From a virus: a stretch of 29,293 nucleotides of DNA. The stretch covers positions 1-29,293 of the IMG/VR virus record IMGVR_UViG_3300046459_000076. One strand, 5' to 3'. Positions 1-6,761 of the stretch are shown here, in pieces. Position 1 is the first letter of the stretch. Each line of letters opens with the position of its first letter. The notes below the pieces were generated by a model, which was not told the origin of the DNA, ran no database searches, and saw only the letters and a list, made by a program, of their open reading frames with translations. The position numbers were made by a program, and so were the translations under genes.

Positions 1-87
1 ACCTTGTTGCTGATAGTGATTGAGGTGGGGTTCTGATTCACGTGAGACTCCAACTAGTGGACCTGATAGGGCAGATCCTTGACCCGT

Positions 88-140
88 GCTTCTCTGAACC
101 CTGACTCGCAGGGCTCAGAGAAGCGGCCCCGAAAGGGGCC
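88..140 (-). terminator. Tandem hairpins ending the leftward unit
   Basis: Two inverted repeats lie back to back just beyond the stop of the leftward gene. The first met by that transcript is a perfect 6-bp stem with a 4-nt loop (125-130 with 135-140). The second is a long stem (88-97 with 115-124, continued by 99-102 with 110-113 around one mismatch, 7-nt loop). Neither is followed by a clear U-tract, so intrinsic termination is an inference; protection of the transcript's 3' end is an alternative. Confidence 0.45.
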
Positions 141-148
141 AGACTTCC

Positions 149-490
149 TTACTCAGCGGCGGCGGCGGCGCTTTCCTCCATCGCCACGTTCGCGACAGCG
201 GCGGCCTTTTTGGCGCGGACTTCGATCCGGGTCCGCAGCGCTTCGCGGTCATACTTCGTCGCGGCGGCGGTCGTCGTCACGACGATCTTCGCCAGATCGA
301 CCGTCGGCGGTACCAGCGCGCGACCCGCGCCGATCCAGACGCGGCGATCTTCGAAGTTTTTGGAGGCGATTACCAGAACCTTCGTTTCCACGCCGTCGAC
401 CGTAGCGGCGACGTCAGGAACGGACTTCAGCGGCTTACGGGGTTCGAATTCGCAGGAAACGCCATTTACCAGTACGTAGGACTTCGACAT
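149..490 (-). CDS. Small hypothetical phage protein, Ala-rich C-terminus
   Basis: This is a 113-residue protein I do not recognise. The ATG (488-490) is preceded on the minus strand by GGAG six bases upstream, which supports this start. The first ~75 residues look like a compact alpha/beta domain (MSKSYVLVNGVSCEF at the N-terminus). The rest is charged helix followed by an Ala/Glu tail of about 15 residues. It has no membrane segment, no signal peptide and no recognised catalytic motif. It is the only leftward gene at this end and is separated by ~815 bp of repeat-rich DNA from the rightward late unit. Two hairpins lie immediately downstream. The position next to a possible control region would fit an early or accessory protein, but no function can be assigned. 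Confidence 0.75.
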   Translation of the reverse strand: MSKSYVLVNGVSCEFEPRKPLKSVPDVAATVDGVETKVLVIASKNFEDRRVWIGAGRALVPPTVDLAKIVVTTTAAATKYDREALRTRIEVRAKKAAAVANVAMEESAAAAAE

Positions 491-625
491 TTTAAACTCC
501 AGTCTAGGACGGCCATCCGGGCCGCTCGGTTTCCAGCCTTACCCTAGTTAGACTCCTGGAGGGCCGGAAAGTTCCCCGCAGGTGGGACCGTTCGTCGGCG
601 ACAAGCGGTAGAAATTTGCGGGTCG

Positions 626-679
626 GCAGGTACGATTATTTCCGGCAGCTACTTAGGTGCGGGAAATAATCGTACCTGC
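626..679. repeat. Perfect 18-bp inverted repeat
   Basis: Positions 626-643 (starting GCAGGTACGATTATTT) are the exact reverse complement of 662-679, with an 18-nt spacer. An exact 18-bp match across such a short spacer is far beyond chance. The arms have an AT-rich core flanked by GC. No U-tract follows on either strand, so a simple terminator is unlikely. An operator, an origin element or a cruciform site are the main options. A 14-bp palindrome (CGAACGATCGTTCG, 708-721) lies 28 bases downstream. Confidence 0.8.
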
Positions 680-686
680 GGCCGAT

Positions 687-982
687 CTACCCGCTACCTT
701 TTCTTGCCGAACGATCGTTCGATTCCCGACTAATGCGCTCGGGTATTAGGTAGCGGGTAGCGGGTAGCATAGTAGGCTACAGAATACCCGCTACCCGTGA
801 AAGGTCTTTAGAATCCGTAGGCTACAGTTAAAAGGTAGCGGGTAGCGGGTAGCGGGTAGATAAAGTCCTTAGTGCTTAGTCGGGTATTAAAGCCCTATTC
901 TGAGTAGGGACTTGACTAGCGGCCCCTTCCGCGAGCGGCGGTCGGCGTAATAGAGTCTACCCGCTACCCGATACCCGATACC
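687..982. repeat. Interspersed GGTAGCG heptamer arrays in both orientations
   Basis: Short tandem arrays of a 7-bp unit occur at 749-768 (about 3 units, plus orientation), 834-859 (3.7 perfect units, plus), 957-982 (about 3.7 units, minus, the last two carrying GATACCC in place of GCTACCC), and as shorter minus copies at 687-698 and 784-797. Related GGGTATT words occur at 741-747 and 881-887. Clustered, oriented, slightly diverged short repeats resemble iterons or multi-site operators. They lie entirely in the gene-free interval. Confidence 0.85.
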
Positions 983-1086
983 GCAGGAGAGTCTTGCCGC
1001 CCGGAGGCATATCCCTACTCCTGTTATGGGATTGGGCGGCAGGCGCCCAAGACCCCGCAGTCCAGTAGGGTATTCTGTAGCCTACT
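771..1086. repeat. Perfect 19-bp inverted repeat with ~280 bp between arms
   Basis: Positions 771-789 (AGTAGGCTACAGAATACCC) are the exact reverse complement of 1068-1086. A partial third copy of the inner word (GTAGGCTACA) occurs at 817-826. The arms bracket the second and third heptamer arrays and the GC hairpin region, so a protein bound at both arms could loop out this interval. The role is unknown. Confidence 0.75.
991..1053. other. Alternative, mutually exclusive GC-rich hairpins
   Basis: The word at 995-1002 (TGCCGCCC) pairs with 1034-1041, with an inner stem 1011-1015/1028-1032, giving a two-part hairpin. Bases 1032-1038 can instead pair with 1044-1050 in a 7-bp hairpin with a 5-nt loop. 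The two structures compete for the same GGGCGG stretch. GTCTTG (991-996) also has its complement at 1048-1053. This could be an RNA switch-like leader or simply structured origin DNA; only the pairings are observed. Confidence 0.4.
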
Positions 1087-1235
1087 GAAAAAAGCAATCT
1101 ACCATCCGGGCAGGACCCAGGGCAGGCCACCACGCCCGGCGGGTGGGGGGTAGGGTCGAGTATAATAGGCCAGTCCCGGAAAATATGACAGCATGTCGGT
1201 CCTGACACAGACCCCTGTACCGGGGTTCCCGGCAT

Positions 1236-1274
1236 ACGATTTCGCTTTACTTTCATAAGAAAAGCGAGTAAGAT
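1236..1274 (+). promoter_or_regulatory. Promoter-like element upstream of the late unit
   Basis: A sigma70-like arrangement is visible: TTTACT at 1246-1251, a 17-bp spacer and TAAGAT at 1269-1274. The predicted transcription start near 1281 would leave a leader of about 25 bases with GGGAG before the ATG at 1307. The upstream 20 bases (1236-1255) match 18 of 20 with the element before the scaffold gene (7087-7106) at identical spacing, and GAGTA (1266-1270) is also shared. An imperfect inverted repeat overlaps the site (1235-1248 with 1261-1278), so a regulator may bind here. Confidence 0.6.
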
Positions 1275-1306
1275 CGTAAGGGATTGAACAATTGGGAGAT
1301 AGGCAA

Positions 1307-1951
1307 ATGAACCCGAACAGGCTAGGCAGACCGGCTCAACCAGGTCCAAATTCAGCGCCGCAAGGACCCAATACAGGGTTCAATCCGGGTGGAGCGCAAC
1401 CTCCGTTCAGACTTCCACCGAACAGCCAGCAACCCCCACCGGGGCAAAAACCAGCCGGAGTACAACCAACTCCGGGAATGTACTCACCACCACCGGCGTC
1501 CGACCCGTGGTCCATGGAGGCGAGGAATCAGTCTCAAGCCTTACAAGGCCCGCCGACCACCCCATCCGGGTGGCAAAATCAAGGGCCGAGCGGAGCAGGT
1601 CAAGGCGGGTTTATGGGGCTAGGAACAGGGGCACCGACGTCCATGGGCCCAATCGGCGGATTTATGAGTGCGAGCGCGCCCGCGGGAGGCCAACTTCCGC
1701 AGTCCTCACCCAGTGGAGTCGGCTATCAGCAATCGCCGGCGCAACAGACTCCTATGATGCAAGGGCAAGGTTATAGGACAGCGCAGCCTAGCCAAATCGG
1801 TGGCGTGTCAAGCGGTCCAGGACTGCAGGATCCAAATCAGCAAGGAAACCTGGCCAGTACACCTATCGCAAACCCGACCGCCACGGCTAATGCCCTCCGT
1901 CAGGGCAGCGGACTCGGTGGTCCAGGCGGGCCGGGAACCAGTGCCGTCTAA
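1307..1951 (+). CDS. Pro/Gly/Gln-rich disordered protein, first gene of the late unit
   Basis: This 214-residue protein is of low complexity almost throughout and is dominated by Pro, Gly, Gln, Ser and Ala. It has no predicted globular core, no membrane segment and no cysteine. The ATG at 1307 is chosen over an upstream in-frame TTG at 1292 because GGGAG (1294-1298) lies 8 bases before it. It is the first gene after the intergenic region and its promoter-like element. Its C-terminal motif NPTATANALR resembles NPAATAAALR in the small protein encoded immediately downstream, which suggests related docking tails. Such disordered proteins next to terminase and portal genes are sometimes virion or head-associated, but no function can be assigned here. 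Confidence 0.8.
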   Translation: MNPNRLGRPAQPGPNSAPQGPNTGFNPGGAQPPFRLPPNSQQPPPGQKPAGVQPTPGMYSPPPASDPWSMEARNQSQALQGPPTTPSGWQNQGPSGAGQGGFMGLGTGAPTSMGPIGGFMSASAPAGGQLPQSSPSGVGYQQSPAQQTPMMQGQGYRTAQPSQIGGVSSGPGLQDPNQQGNLASTPIANPTATANALRQGSGLGGPGGPGTSAV

Positions 1952-1973
1952 GAGCCCAGCGCAGGAGCGGCTT

Positions 1974-2120
1974 ATGGCCGCAGCGGCCCATACTCCGGGT
2001 GGGTATGGCGGCGTGTCTCAGGCCGTGGGTCAAGAATTCAACGCCGCAGATCAGGCGAAGAAGATCAATCCTGCAGCTACTGCGGCAGCGTTGAGGAAGC
2101 CCAATGAGCAACCCAAATAA
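1974..2120 (+). CDS. Small 48-residue hypothetical protein
   Basis: The start ATG at 1974 has AGGAG six bases upstream (1963-1967), the best ribosome-binding site in this area, and the reading frame ends at 2120. The product is 48 residues, Ala/Gly-rich at first and then helical and charged (EFNAADQAKKINPAATAAAL). The NPAATAAALR segment resembles NPTATANALR near the end of the preceding protein. The last 17 bases overlap the next gene, as is typical of this unit. It is too short for a family assignment, and the evidence that it is real comes from its ribosome-binding site and packing. Confidence 0.6.
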   Translation: MAAAAHTPGGYGGVSQAVGQEFNAADQAKKINPAATAAALRKPNEQPK

Positions 2121-2415
2121 CCCAGTAAATGGCCTGCCGAGTACGCAGATGGAGGTCCAAAATTGGACCGACGCGCAAGCTCGCAGTAGGGTTAACTCAC
2201 AGAACGCGGATCGTGCCGTTTTCAACTTCAATCAGGCACATCGGCAAAGTGTGTTCAACCCAGATACAGGGCAGTTTAGCTTCATCACTGTTTACCCACC
2301 AGGAACTGGAAGTTTGACCGGTGGATCTTTCTTCTCAAATGGTAACCCGCCGAATGAGGGCAATCAGCAATACCCTGACCCGTGGTGGGATACAGGACCG
2401 GTGTCACCTCCCTAA
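2104..2415 (+). CDS. Hypothetical protein, 103 residues
   Basis: The ATG at 2104 follows GAGGAAG at close spacing and overlaps the end of the previous gene. The stop at 2413-2415 overlaps the next start as TAATG. The protein is polar, Asn/Gln/Pro/Gly-rich, with a middle part (RVNSQNADRAVFNFNQAHRQ) that may form a helix or small fold and a Pro/Gly-rich tail ending in TGPVSPP. It has no cysteine, membrane segment or known motif. It sits between two other small unknown proteins and the terminase genes, so a minor virion or packaging accessory role is possible but unproven. Confidence 0.7.
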   Translation: MSNPNNPVNGLPSTQMEVQNWTDAQARSRVNSQNADRAVFNFNQAHRQSVFNPDTGQFSFITVYPPGTGSLTGGSFFSNGNPPNEGNQQYPDPWWDTGPVSPP

Positions 2416-2630
2416 TGGCCGACCTCTCGCAATTTCAAGATGAGATAGATGCGTACGAGAAGCTGGATCCAGCGGGTACAGGACAGAAGCCGATTACGCC
2501 TCAGACCAAGGACGCCATAACAAAGGCCCTGAGGAAGAAGACAAACGACCCGTTTGAACTTGCCCTGCAGCATGCGGACGAAGAAGATGCCCGCATGAAC
2601 CGCAAGAAACCACCGAATAACACCATATGA
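2415..2630 (+). CDS. Small charged hypothetical protein, 71 residues
   Basis: The start is the ATG at 2415 in the TAATG overlap with the previous stop; an in-frame upstream start at 2382 would lie inside the previous gene and is less likely. The product (MADLSQFQDEIDAYEKLD...) is hydrophilic and probably helical, with acidic and Lys/Arg-rich patches (ITKALRKKTNDPFE). It ends at an ATGA overlap with the next gene, so translation is probably coupled. I do not recognise the family. The position directly before the candidate small terminase leaves open a packaging-related role. Confidence 0.7.
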   Translation: MADLSQFQDEIDAYEKLDPAGTGQKPITPQTKDAITKALRKKTNDPFELALQHADEEDARMNRKKPPNNTI

Positions 2631-3022
2631 CGCCAGAACAAAGTATCGTCGCGTCACAGCAGGTTCAAGAACTGGCTCCAGACGACATAGATGCTGGGCC
2701 GATTACCCCCTCCATAGAGGAAGTTGAGGCAAATCTTGTCGCTCTCGCTAGTGCCACTCGACTACCCGCCTATACAAAAACACGGAACGTCAGGCTCCAG
2801 TTCCAACATGCCTTTGAGCTCATCGGTGGCATCCCTCGGCTCGCCCATTGGGCCCACGCCAATCCCGACAAGTTCTACAGTCTATACTCCAAACTCATAC
2901 CGGCTCAGGTTAGCGGCTTGGATGGAGGAGCAATTCGGGTCGAATTGAGTTGGTTAAACGCACGAGATACCTCTGGCAGGTCGCCTGGCAAGATCATTGA
3001 CGTGGAGCCCACAAATGGCTGA
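2627..3022 (+). CDS. Candidate small terminase subunit
   Basis: This 131-residue protein lies one small gene upstream of the large terminase, the usual place for the small subunit, which recognises and feeds phage DNA to the motor. The N-terminal ~45 residues are acidic and probably disordered. The core (FELIGGIPRLAHWAHANPDKF, positions ~63-83, followed by YSLYSKLIPAQVSG) is helical and resembles a segment I recall from proteins encoded next to phage terminases and often annotated as small terminases. The start is the ATGA overlap at 2627, with no clear ribosome-binding site, consistent with coupling. The family role is recalled rather than proven: small terminases diverge strongly, and a DNA-binding helix-turn-helix cannot be shown by eye. 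Confidence 0.55.
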   Translation: MTPEQSIVASQQVQELAPDDIDAGPITPSIEEVEANLVALASATRLPAYTKTRNVRLQFQHAFELIGGIPRLAHWAHANPDKFYSLYSKLIPAQVSGLDGGAIRVELSWLNARDTSGRSPGKIIDVEPTNG

Positions 3023-3236
3023 TGAACAGCAAGACCTTGAGGACGAACTGCGGGCTACGCGCAGGAAAGCGTACCCAAATATGAACCCGCAGTTGACGGA
3101 CCCGAAGCAAGCCAATCCGTCTGGGCAACCGCTCACTCCTACCCCTGCGCCCGCGCCCGCGCCCGACCCCAACGCTAAGCCCAAGACCATTCGGGAGCAC
3201 CTTCAGGCCTTATTTGATCACTTTGGATACAAGTAG
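3015..3236 (+). CDS. Small protein with Pro-Ala repeat, between terminase genes
   Basis: The ATG at 3015 is preceded by GGAG (3003-3006) and overlaps the previous gene by 8 bases; its TAG overlaps the GTG of the large terminase. The 73-residue product has an acidic/basic helical start (DEQQDLEDELRATRRKAY), a linker containing TPTPAPAPAPDP, and a short C-terminal helix (IREHLQALFDHFGYK). A helix-linker-helix arrangement directly before TerL would suit an adaptor or a second small packaging factor. That is an inference from position, and no family is recognised. Confidence 0.7.
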   Translation: MADEQQDLEDELRATRRKAYPNMNPQLTDPKQANPSGQPLTPTPAPAPAPDPNAKPKTIREHLQALFDHFGYK

Positions 3237-4570
3237 TGTCCAAAATTGTACTCAGATACCAGCCTCGCGAGGCATTTTTACCGTTTCACAATCGCAAGGC
3301 TCGGTTTTCTGACCTCGTTTGCCACCGACGCTCAGGCAAGACCGTCGCGGCGGTCAATGACCTAATTATCGGCAGTCTCGAGTGTCAGCTGAAGCGTCCG
3401 CAGCTCGCGTATGTGGCCCCATCCTACCAGATGGCGAAGCGGATTGCTTGGGAATATGTCAAAGAATACGCCGCACCGCTAATAGAACAGACGCATGAGT
3501 CTGAACTGCGCGTTACACTTAAAAACGAGGCCAAGATATACCTCCTTGGAGCTGAGAACGCAGACTCACTCCGTGGTATTTACCTTGACGGCGCCGTACT
3601 GGACGAATACGCCCAAATGCGCCCTTCCGTGGTTTCCCAGGTTATCCTTCCATGTTTATCAGATAGGGGTGGATGGCTCGTAAAGATGGGGACCGTAAGG
3701 GGCAAGAACCACTTCTACGATTCATACCGGAAATCGCTTGCTGATCCCAAATCCTTCACGATGTTACTGAAGGCTTCGGAATCAGGTATCATTTCTAAGG
3801 AAGAACTTGATCTGATCCGTAGTCACATGGATGACGCGGATTATATGCAAGAATATGAGTGTTCATGGGATGCTTCGCTCAAGGGCGCAATCTATGGCAC
3901 TGAGATGGAAGCTGCCGAGCGTGAAGGCAGAGTTAAGGACTTTGAACTTGATCCGGCCCTCCCCATCGACGTAATCACCGACCTCGGGTACACTGATGAC
4001 ACCGTTCTTGGTTTTTTCCAGCAAGGACCGTCCGGCATTTTGATGCATGAGGTGTATTCTAACAACGAACAGGAGTGGGATGTATACCTTGATGAAATGG
4101 AGGCAAGAAATGTACGTGATGTATATTTGCCCCATGACGCGAAGGCCAAGAATCTTCAAACCGGACGGAGCATTGTCGAACAGACGATTAGGCGCGGCTA
4201 TCGTCCACGAATTGTCCCTGACCACAAGCTCAGGGATGGTATTTCGGCCACGCGCAAGCTCCTCCCCTATGTTTACTGGAACAGACCGCTGACTTCCGGG
4301 GCCGTTGAGGCCATGAAGTCATATCGTCGGGAGTGGGACGACAAACTCGGCTCTTATCGTGATCGACCAGTGCATGATTGGTCCTCTCATATCGCTGATA
4401 TGGTGAGATACCTCGGCGTGGTCTTCACAAACCTCCAGCCAGTGAAATCAAAGCTCATCCTCCCAGCTCACCTCCAAGAGAGGGCTGGAAACAACTATGC
4501 GTTTAGCCTGGACGACCTGGCTAGTAACCCGCATACGAACCCGCAGTTGAGGAGAGGCTTCTATGAGTGA
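3236..4570 (+). CDS. terL: Terminase large subunit (TerL), DNA packaging ATPase/nuclease
   Basis: This 444-residue motor protein cleaves concatemeric DNA and pumps it into the prohead. The N-terminal ATPase carries a Walker A (HRRSGKT, residues 30-36) and a Walker B with catalytic acidic residues (IYLDGAVLDEYA, 115-126), followed by a coupling-type segment (MGTVRGKNHFYDSY). The C-terminal RNase H-like nuclease shows the expected acidic positions: D249 in TDLGYTDDT, D301 in LPHDAK and D388 in SSHIADMVRYL. The length is normal for the family. The start is GTG within a TAGTG overlap with the previous gene; the ribosome-binding site is weak. Its stop lies inside the first codons of the portal gene. 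The packaging mode (headful or cohesive ends) cannot be read from the sequence. Confidence 0.95.
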   Translation: MSKIVLRYQPREAFLPFHNRKARFSDLVCHRRSGKTVAAVNDLIIGSLECQLKRPQLAYVAPSYQMAKRIAWEYVKEYAAPLIEQTHESELRVTLKNEAKIYLLGAENADSLRGIYLDGAVLDEYAQMRPSVVSQVILPCLSDRGGWLVKMGTVRGKNHFYDSYRKSLADPKSFTMLLKASESGIISKEELDLIRSHMDDADYMQEYECSWDASLKGAIYGTEMEAAEREGRVKDFELDPALPIDVITDLGYTDDTVLGFFQQGPSGILMHEVYSNNEQEWDVYLDEMEARNVRDVYLPHDAKAKNLQTGRSIVEQTIRRGYRPRIVPDHKLRDGISATRKLLPYVYWNRPLTSGAVEAMKSYRREWDDKLGSYRDRPVHDWSSHIADMVRYLGVVFTNLQPVKSKLILPAHLQERAGNNYAFSLDDLASNPHTNPQLRRGFYE

Positions 4571-6761
4571 AGTTACCAAGATCGAGTCTCTATCTGAGAC
4601 CGAGAAAGAGCAGGGCGGTGACTATGCCCGCTGGCAACAGGAAATTACGGCTGGCGAAAAGGAGCTTGAGAAGTTCAAGCGCAAGAGCCGTAAGATTGTC
4701 AAGATGTTCCGTGCTGAAGTGGCCGAATCTGCTATTGCGGATGACACGAATCAGCGCAACTTCAACCTGTTCCCCGCCAACGTCAACATCCTCCAGACTT
4801 CGCTTATAAACCAGGCTCCGCAGCCCACGGTAGACCGCGAATTCAAGGATGCACAGGACGATCTGGCCCGGATTGCCTGTAACATTATGGAACGTGCCCT
4901 TGCGTCCCATAATAACCGCAATTTTGCCACCTTCAACATGATGAAGCAGGTCGTACAAGACATGCTCGTCCCTGGAGTCGGCATTTCGTGGCACACATAC
5001 CATGCTGACATCGAACGAAGGACCACTGAGACGACGCCTAATGACCCCACTTCGGGCCTTAATCTGGATGGAGACGAAAAATCTGGGCCTCCGGACAGTA
5101 CTGTTGCAGAGGCTCTGGAATACGACGAGGTGGTTGGTGAACAGATACTAGATGAGTATGTCTACTGGGAAGACCTGATCTGGTCGCCGTGTCGATGCTA
5201 TGAAGAGCTGCGGTGGATCGGGCGCAAGACGTATCTGACGCGCGACCAGGGTGTCAAGCGGTTTGGAAAGAAGTTCAAGAAGGTCAACCTGGACTACAAG
5301 CCGAAGCGGAATGAAGCAAATGTTGAACCTAACAATATGATCTTCCAGCAGGCGGTTGTCTACGAAATCTGGGACAAGCCGTCTGAGAAGGTTATCTGGT
5401 TCTCCAAAGGTATGGATGAACTCCTCGATATCAAGGACGACTTCCTTGAACTCGATGATTTCTTCCCATGTCCGACTCCCTTGACTTCTACGGTGTCTAA
5501 TGGACAATACATCCCCATACCCGATTTCCACTATGCCAAGGATCAGTACCGGGAACTCAACGACATTAACACTCGGATTTCTCTCCTGGTTAAGGCTTGT
5601 CGACTGGCCGGAGTCTACGACAAGAATGCACCGGCGCTCGTCGCACTCATCTCAAACGCGGCGGAAAACCAACTTGTCCCAGTCGACCAGTGGGCTGCTT
5701 TCGCAGAAAAGGGCGGAATCAAGGGAGTTATTGATTGGCTCCCGCTGGATATGGTCGTCGCGGTCATTGAACAGCTTACCAAGAACCGCGAGGATGTCAA
5801 GAATCAGATTTACGAAGTCACGGGGATGTCGGATATCATTCGTGGCGCAAGTAAGGCAAGCGAGACGCTGGGTGCTCAGAAGATCAAAACAGCGTATGCG
5901 TCAATGCGTATACAGGATCGGCAGAAGAACGTAGCTCAGTACGCCTCTGAAGTGTTCGATCTGCAAGCACAGCTTATGCGGAAGCATATGGACCCGGCTG
6001 AGATTTCGAAGCTGGCCCAGGTCGACTTTATGGACGAGGACCAGAATCTGATTCAACAAGCGATGCTTCTGCTTAAGCACCCGGACTTCATCCTGCGGTG
6101 TAAGGTGGAGGCGGATACGCTTTCTGACATCGACTTCCAAGCGGAGAAGCAGGATCGCATGGAATACATGTCTACCATCACCAATTATCTGAAGGAAGTC
6201 CTCCCCACTATGCAGGGCGACCCGATAATGGGGCCGTTCCTCATGCAATTGCTCCAATTCTCGCTGGCCGGCTTCCGTGTTGGTAAGAAATTTGAAGGTG
6301 AGCTGGATCGGGCTATGACTGCGCTCCAGCAGAAACTGGCGAATCCCCAGCCACCGCAGCCTACACCTGAAGAGACGAAGGCGAACGCAACTGTACAGGC
6401 GATTCAGGCCAAGTCTCAGGCTGATCAAGAAAACCATGCCGCGGACCTCCAGTTCAAGCAACAAGAGGGCCAGCAGAAGCTTGGGTTTAAGCAGCAAGAG
6501 CTTCAACTGAAGCTCGTTGGAAAGCAGCAAGATGCGGCACTTAAGCATCAAACTGCGACCCAAAAGATGGTTGCAGAGCGCCAAAATCTGGCTGTTAAGC
6601 AACAAGCTCACGTACAACAGACGGCTCAGCAGGTAGAGACCGCAGGAGTTACACAACAGATCGCTAGGGACAAGATGTGGCGTCACCAGCAACAAAGCGC
6701 CCTAGATCAACAACATGCTGGAGATACCAGCGAAACACCAAGAGGAAATCGTGGCCCGTAG
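4563..6761 (+). CDS. Portal protein with long Gln-rich coiled-coil C-terminus
   Basis: This 732-residue protein would form the dodecameric ring at the head vertex that binds terminase and then the tail adaptor. The length is close to the P22 portal (725), and the N-terminal region (NLFPANVNILQTSLINQAPQ, ~68-87) is typical of podovirus portals. From about residue 605 to the end the sequence is a Gln/Lys/Ala-rich heptad-like helix (repeated words such as QFKQQ and FKQQELQLK), which would suit the internal barrel seen in P22. The start ATG follows GAGGAGAGG and overlaps TerL by 8 bases. The gene order TerL-portal-scaffold-coat supports the call. An internal barrel is an inference from the coiled coil. 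Confidence 0.93.
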   Translation: MSEVTKIESLSETEKEQGGDYARWQQEITAGEKELEKFKRKSRKIVKMFRAEVAESAIADDTNQRNFNLFPANVNILQTSLINQAPQPTVDREFKDAQDDLARIACNIMERALASHNNRNFATFNMMKQVVQDMLVPGVGISWHTYHADIERRTTETTPNDPTSGLNLDGDEKSGPPDSTVAEALEYDEVVGEQILDEYVYWEDLIWSPCRCYEELRWIGRKTYLTRDQGVKRFGKKFKKVNLDYKPKRNEANVEPNNMIFQQAVVYEIWDKPSEKVIWFSKGMDELLDIKDDFLELDDFFPCPTPLTSTVSNGQYIPIPDFHYAKDQYRELNDINTRISLLVKACRLAGVYDKNAPALVALISNAAENQLVPVDQWAAFAEKGGIKGVIDWLPLDMVVAVIEQLTKNREDVKNQIYEVTGMSDIIRGASKASETLGAQKIKTAYASMRIQDRQKNVAQYASEVFDLQAQLMRKHMDPAEISKLAQVDFMDEDQNLIQQAMLLLKHPDFILRCKVEADTLSDIDFQAEKQDRMEYMSTITNYLKEVLPTMQGDPIMGPFLMQLLQFSLAGFRVGKKFEGELDRAMTALQQKLANPQPPQPTPEETKANATVQAIQAKSQADQENHAADLQFKQQEGQQKLGFKQQELQLKLVGKQQDAALKHQTATQKMVAERQNLAVKQQAHVQQTAQQVETAGVTQQIARDKMWRHQQQSALDQQHAGDTSETPRGNRGP

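Larger units (their letters stand above)
491..1306. other. Long non-coding, repeat-rich intergenic region (candidate origin/control region)
   Basis: No convincing gene lies in these ~815 bases between a leftward and a rightward gene, although the rest of the window is packed with overlapping genes. The region holds several clusters of a GGTAGCG-type heptamer in both orientations, an 18-bp perfect inverted repeat (626-643 with 662-679), a 14-bp palindrome (708-721), a 19-bp perfect inverted repeat spanning ~280 bases (771-789 with 1068-1086), alternative GC hairpins (991-1053), a small hairpin at 1220-1232, and a promoter-like site just before the first late gene. Iterated repeats plus palindromes fit a replication origin, a regulator-binding region or a structured leader. 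Which of these it is cannot be decided from sequence. Confidence 0.7.

Noticed and set aside
88-140. tRNA gene
   Set aside because: The region folds into two simple hairpins; there is no cloverleaf, anticodon arm or TTC-arm consensus.
687-982. CRISPR array
   Set aside because: The repeats are 7-bp tandem units without unique spacers of constant length, and no cas gene is near.
1161-1166. TATAAT as a -10 box for the late unit
   Set aside because: No acceptable -35 hexamer lies 16-18 bases upstream; the element at 1246-1274 is better placed and is duplicated before the scaffold gene.
957-1349. Minus-strand open frame of 130 residues across the intergenic region
   Set aside because: It runs through the inverted repeats and the promoter-like element, overlaps the first late gene, lacks protein-like composition and has no ribosome-binding site.
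5901-6695. Minus-strand frame of 264 residues opposite the portal C-terminus
   Set aside because: It is Leu-rich because it reads antisense to the Gln/Lys codons of the portal coiled coil; it is an artefact of composition.
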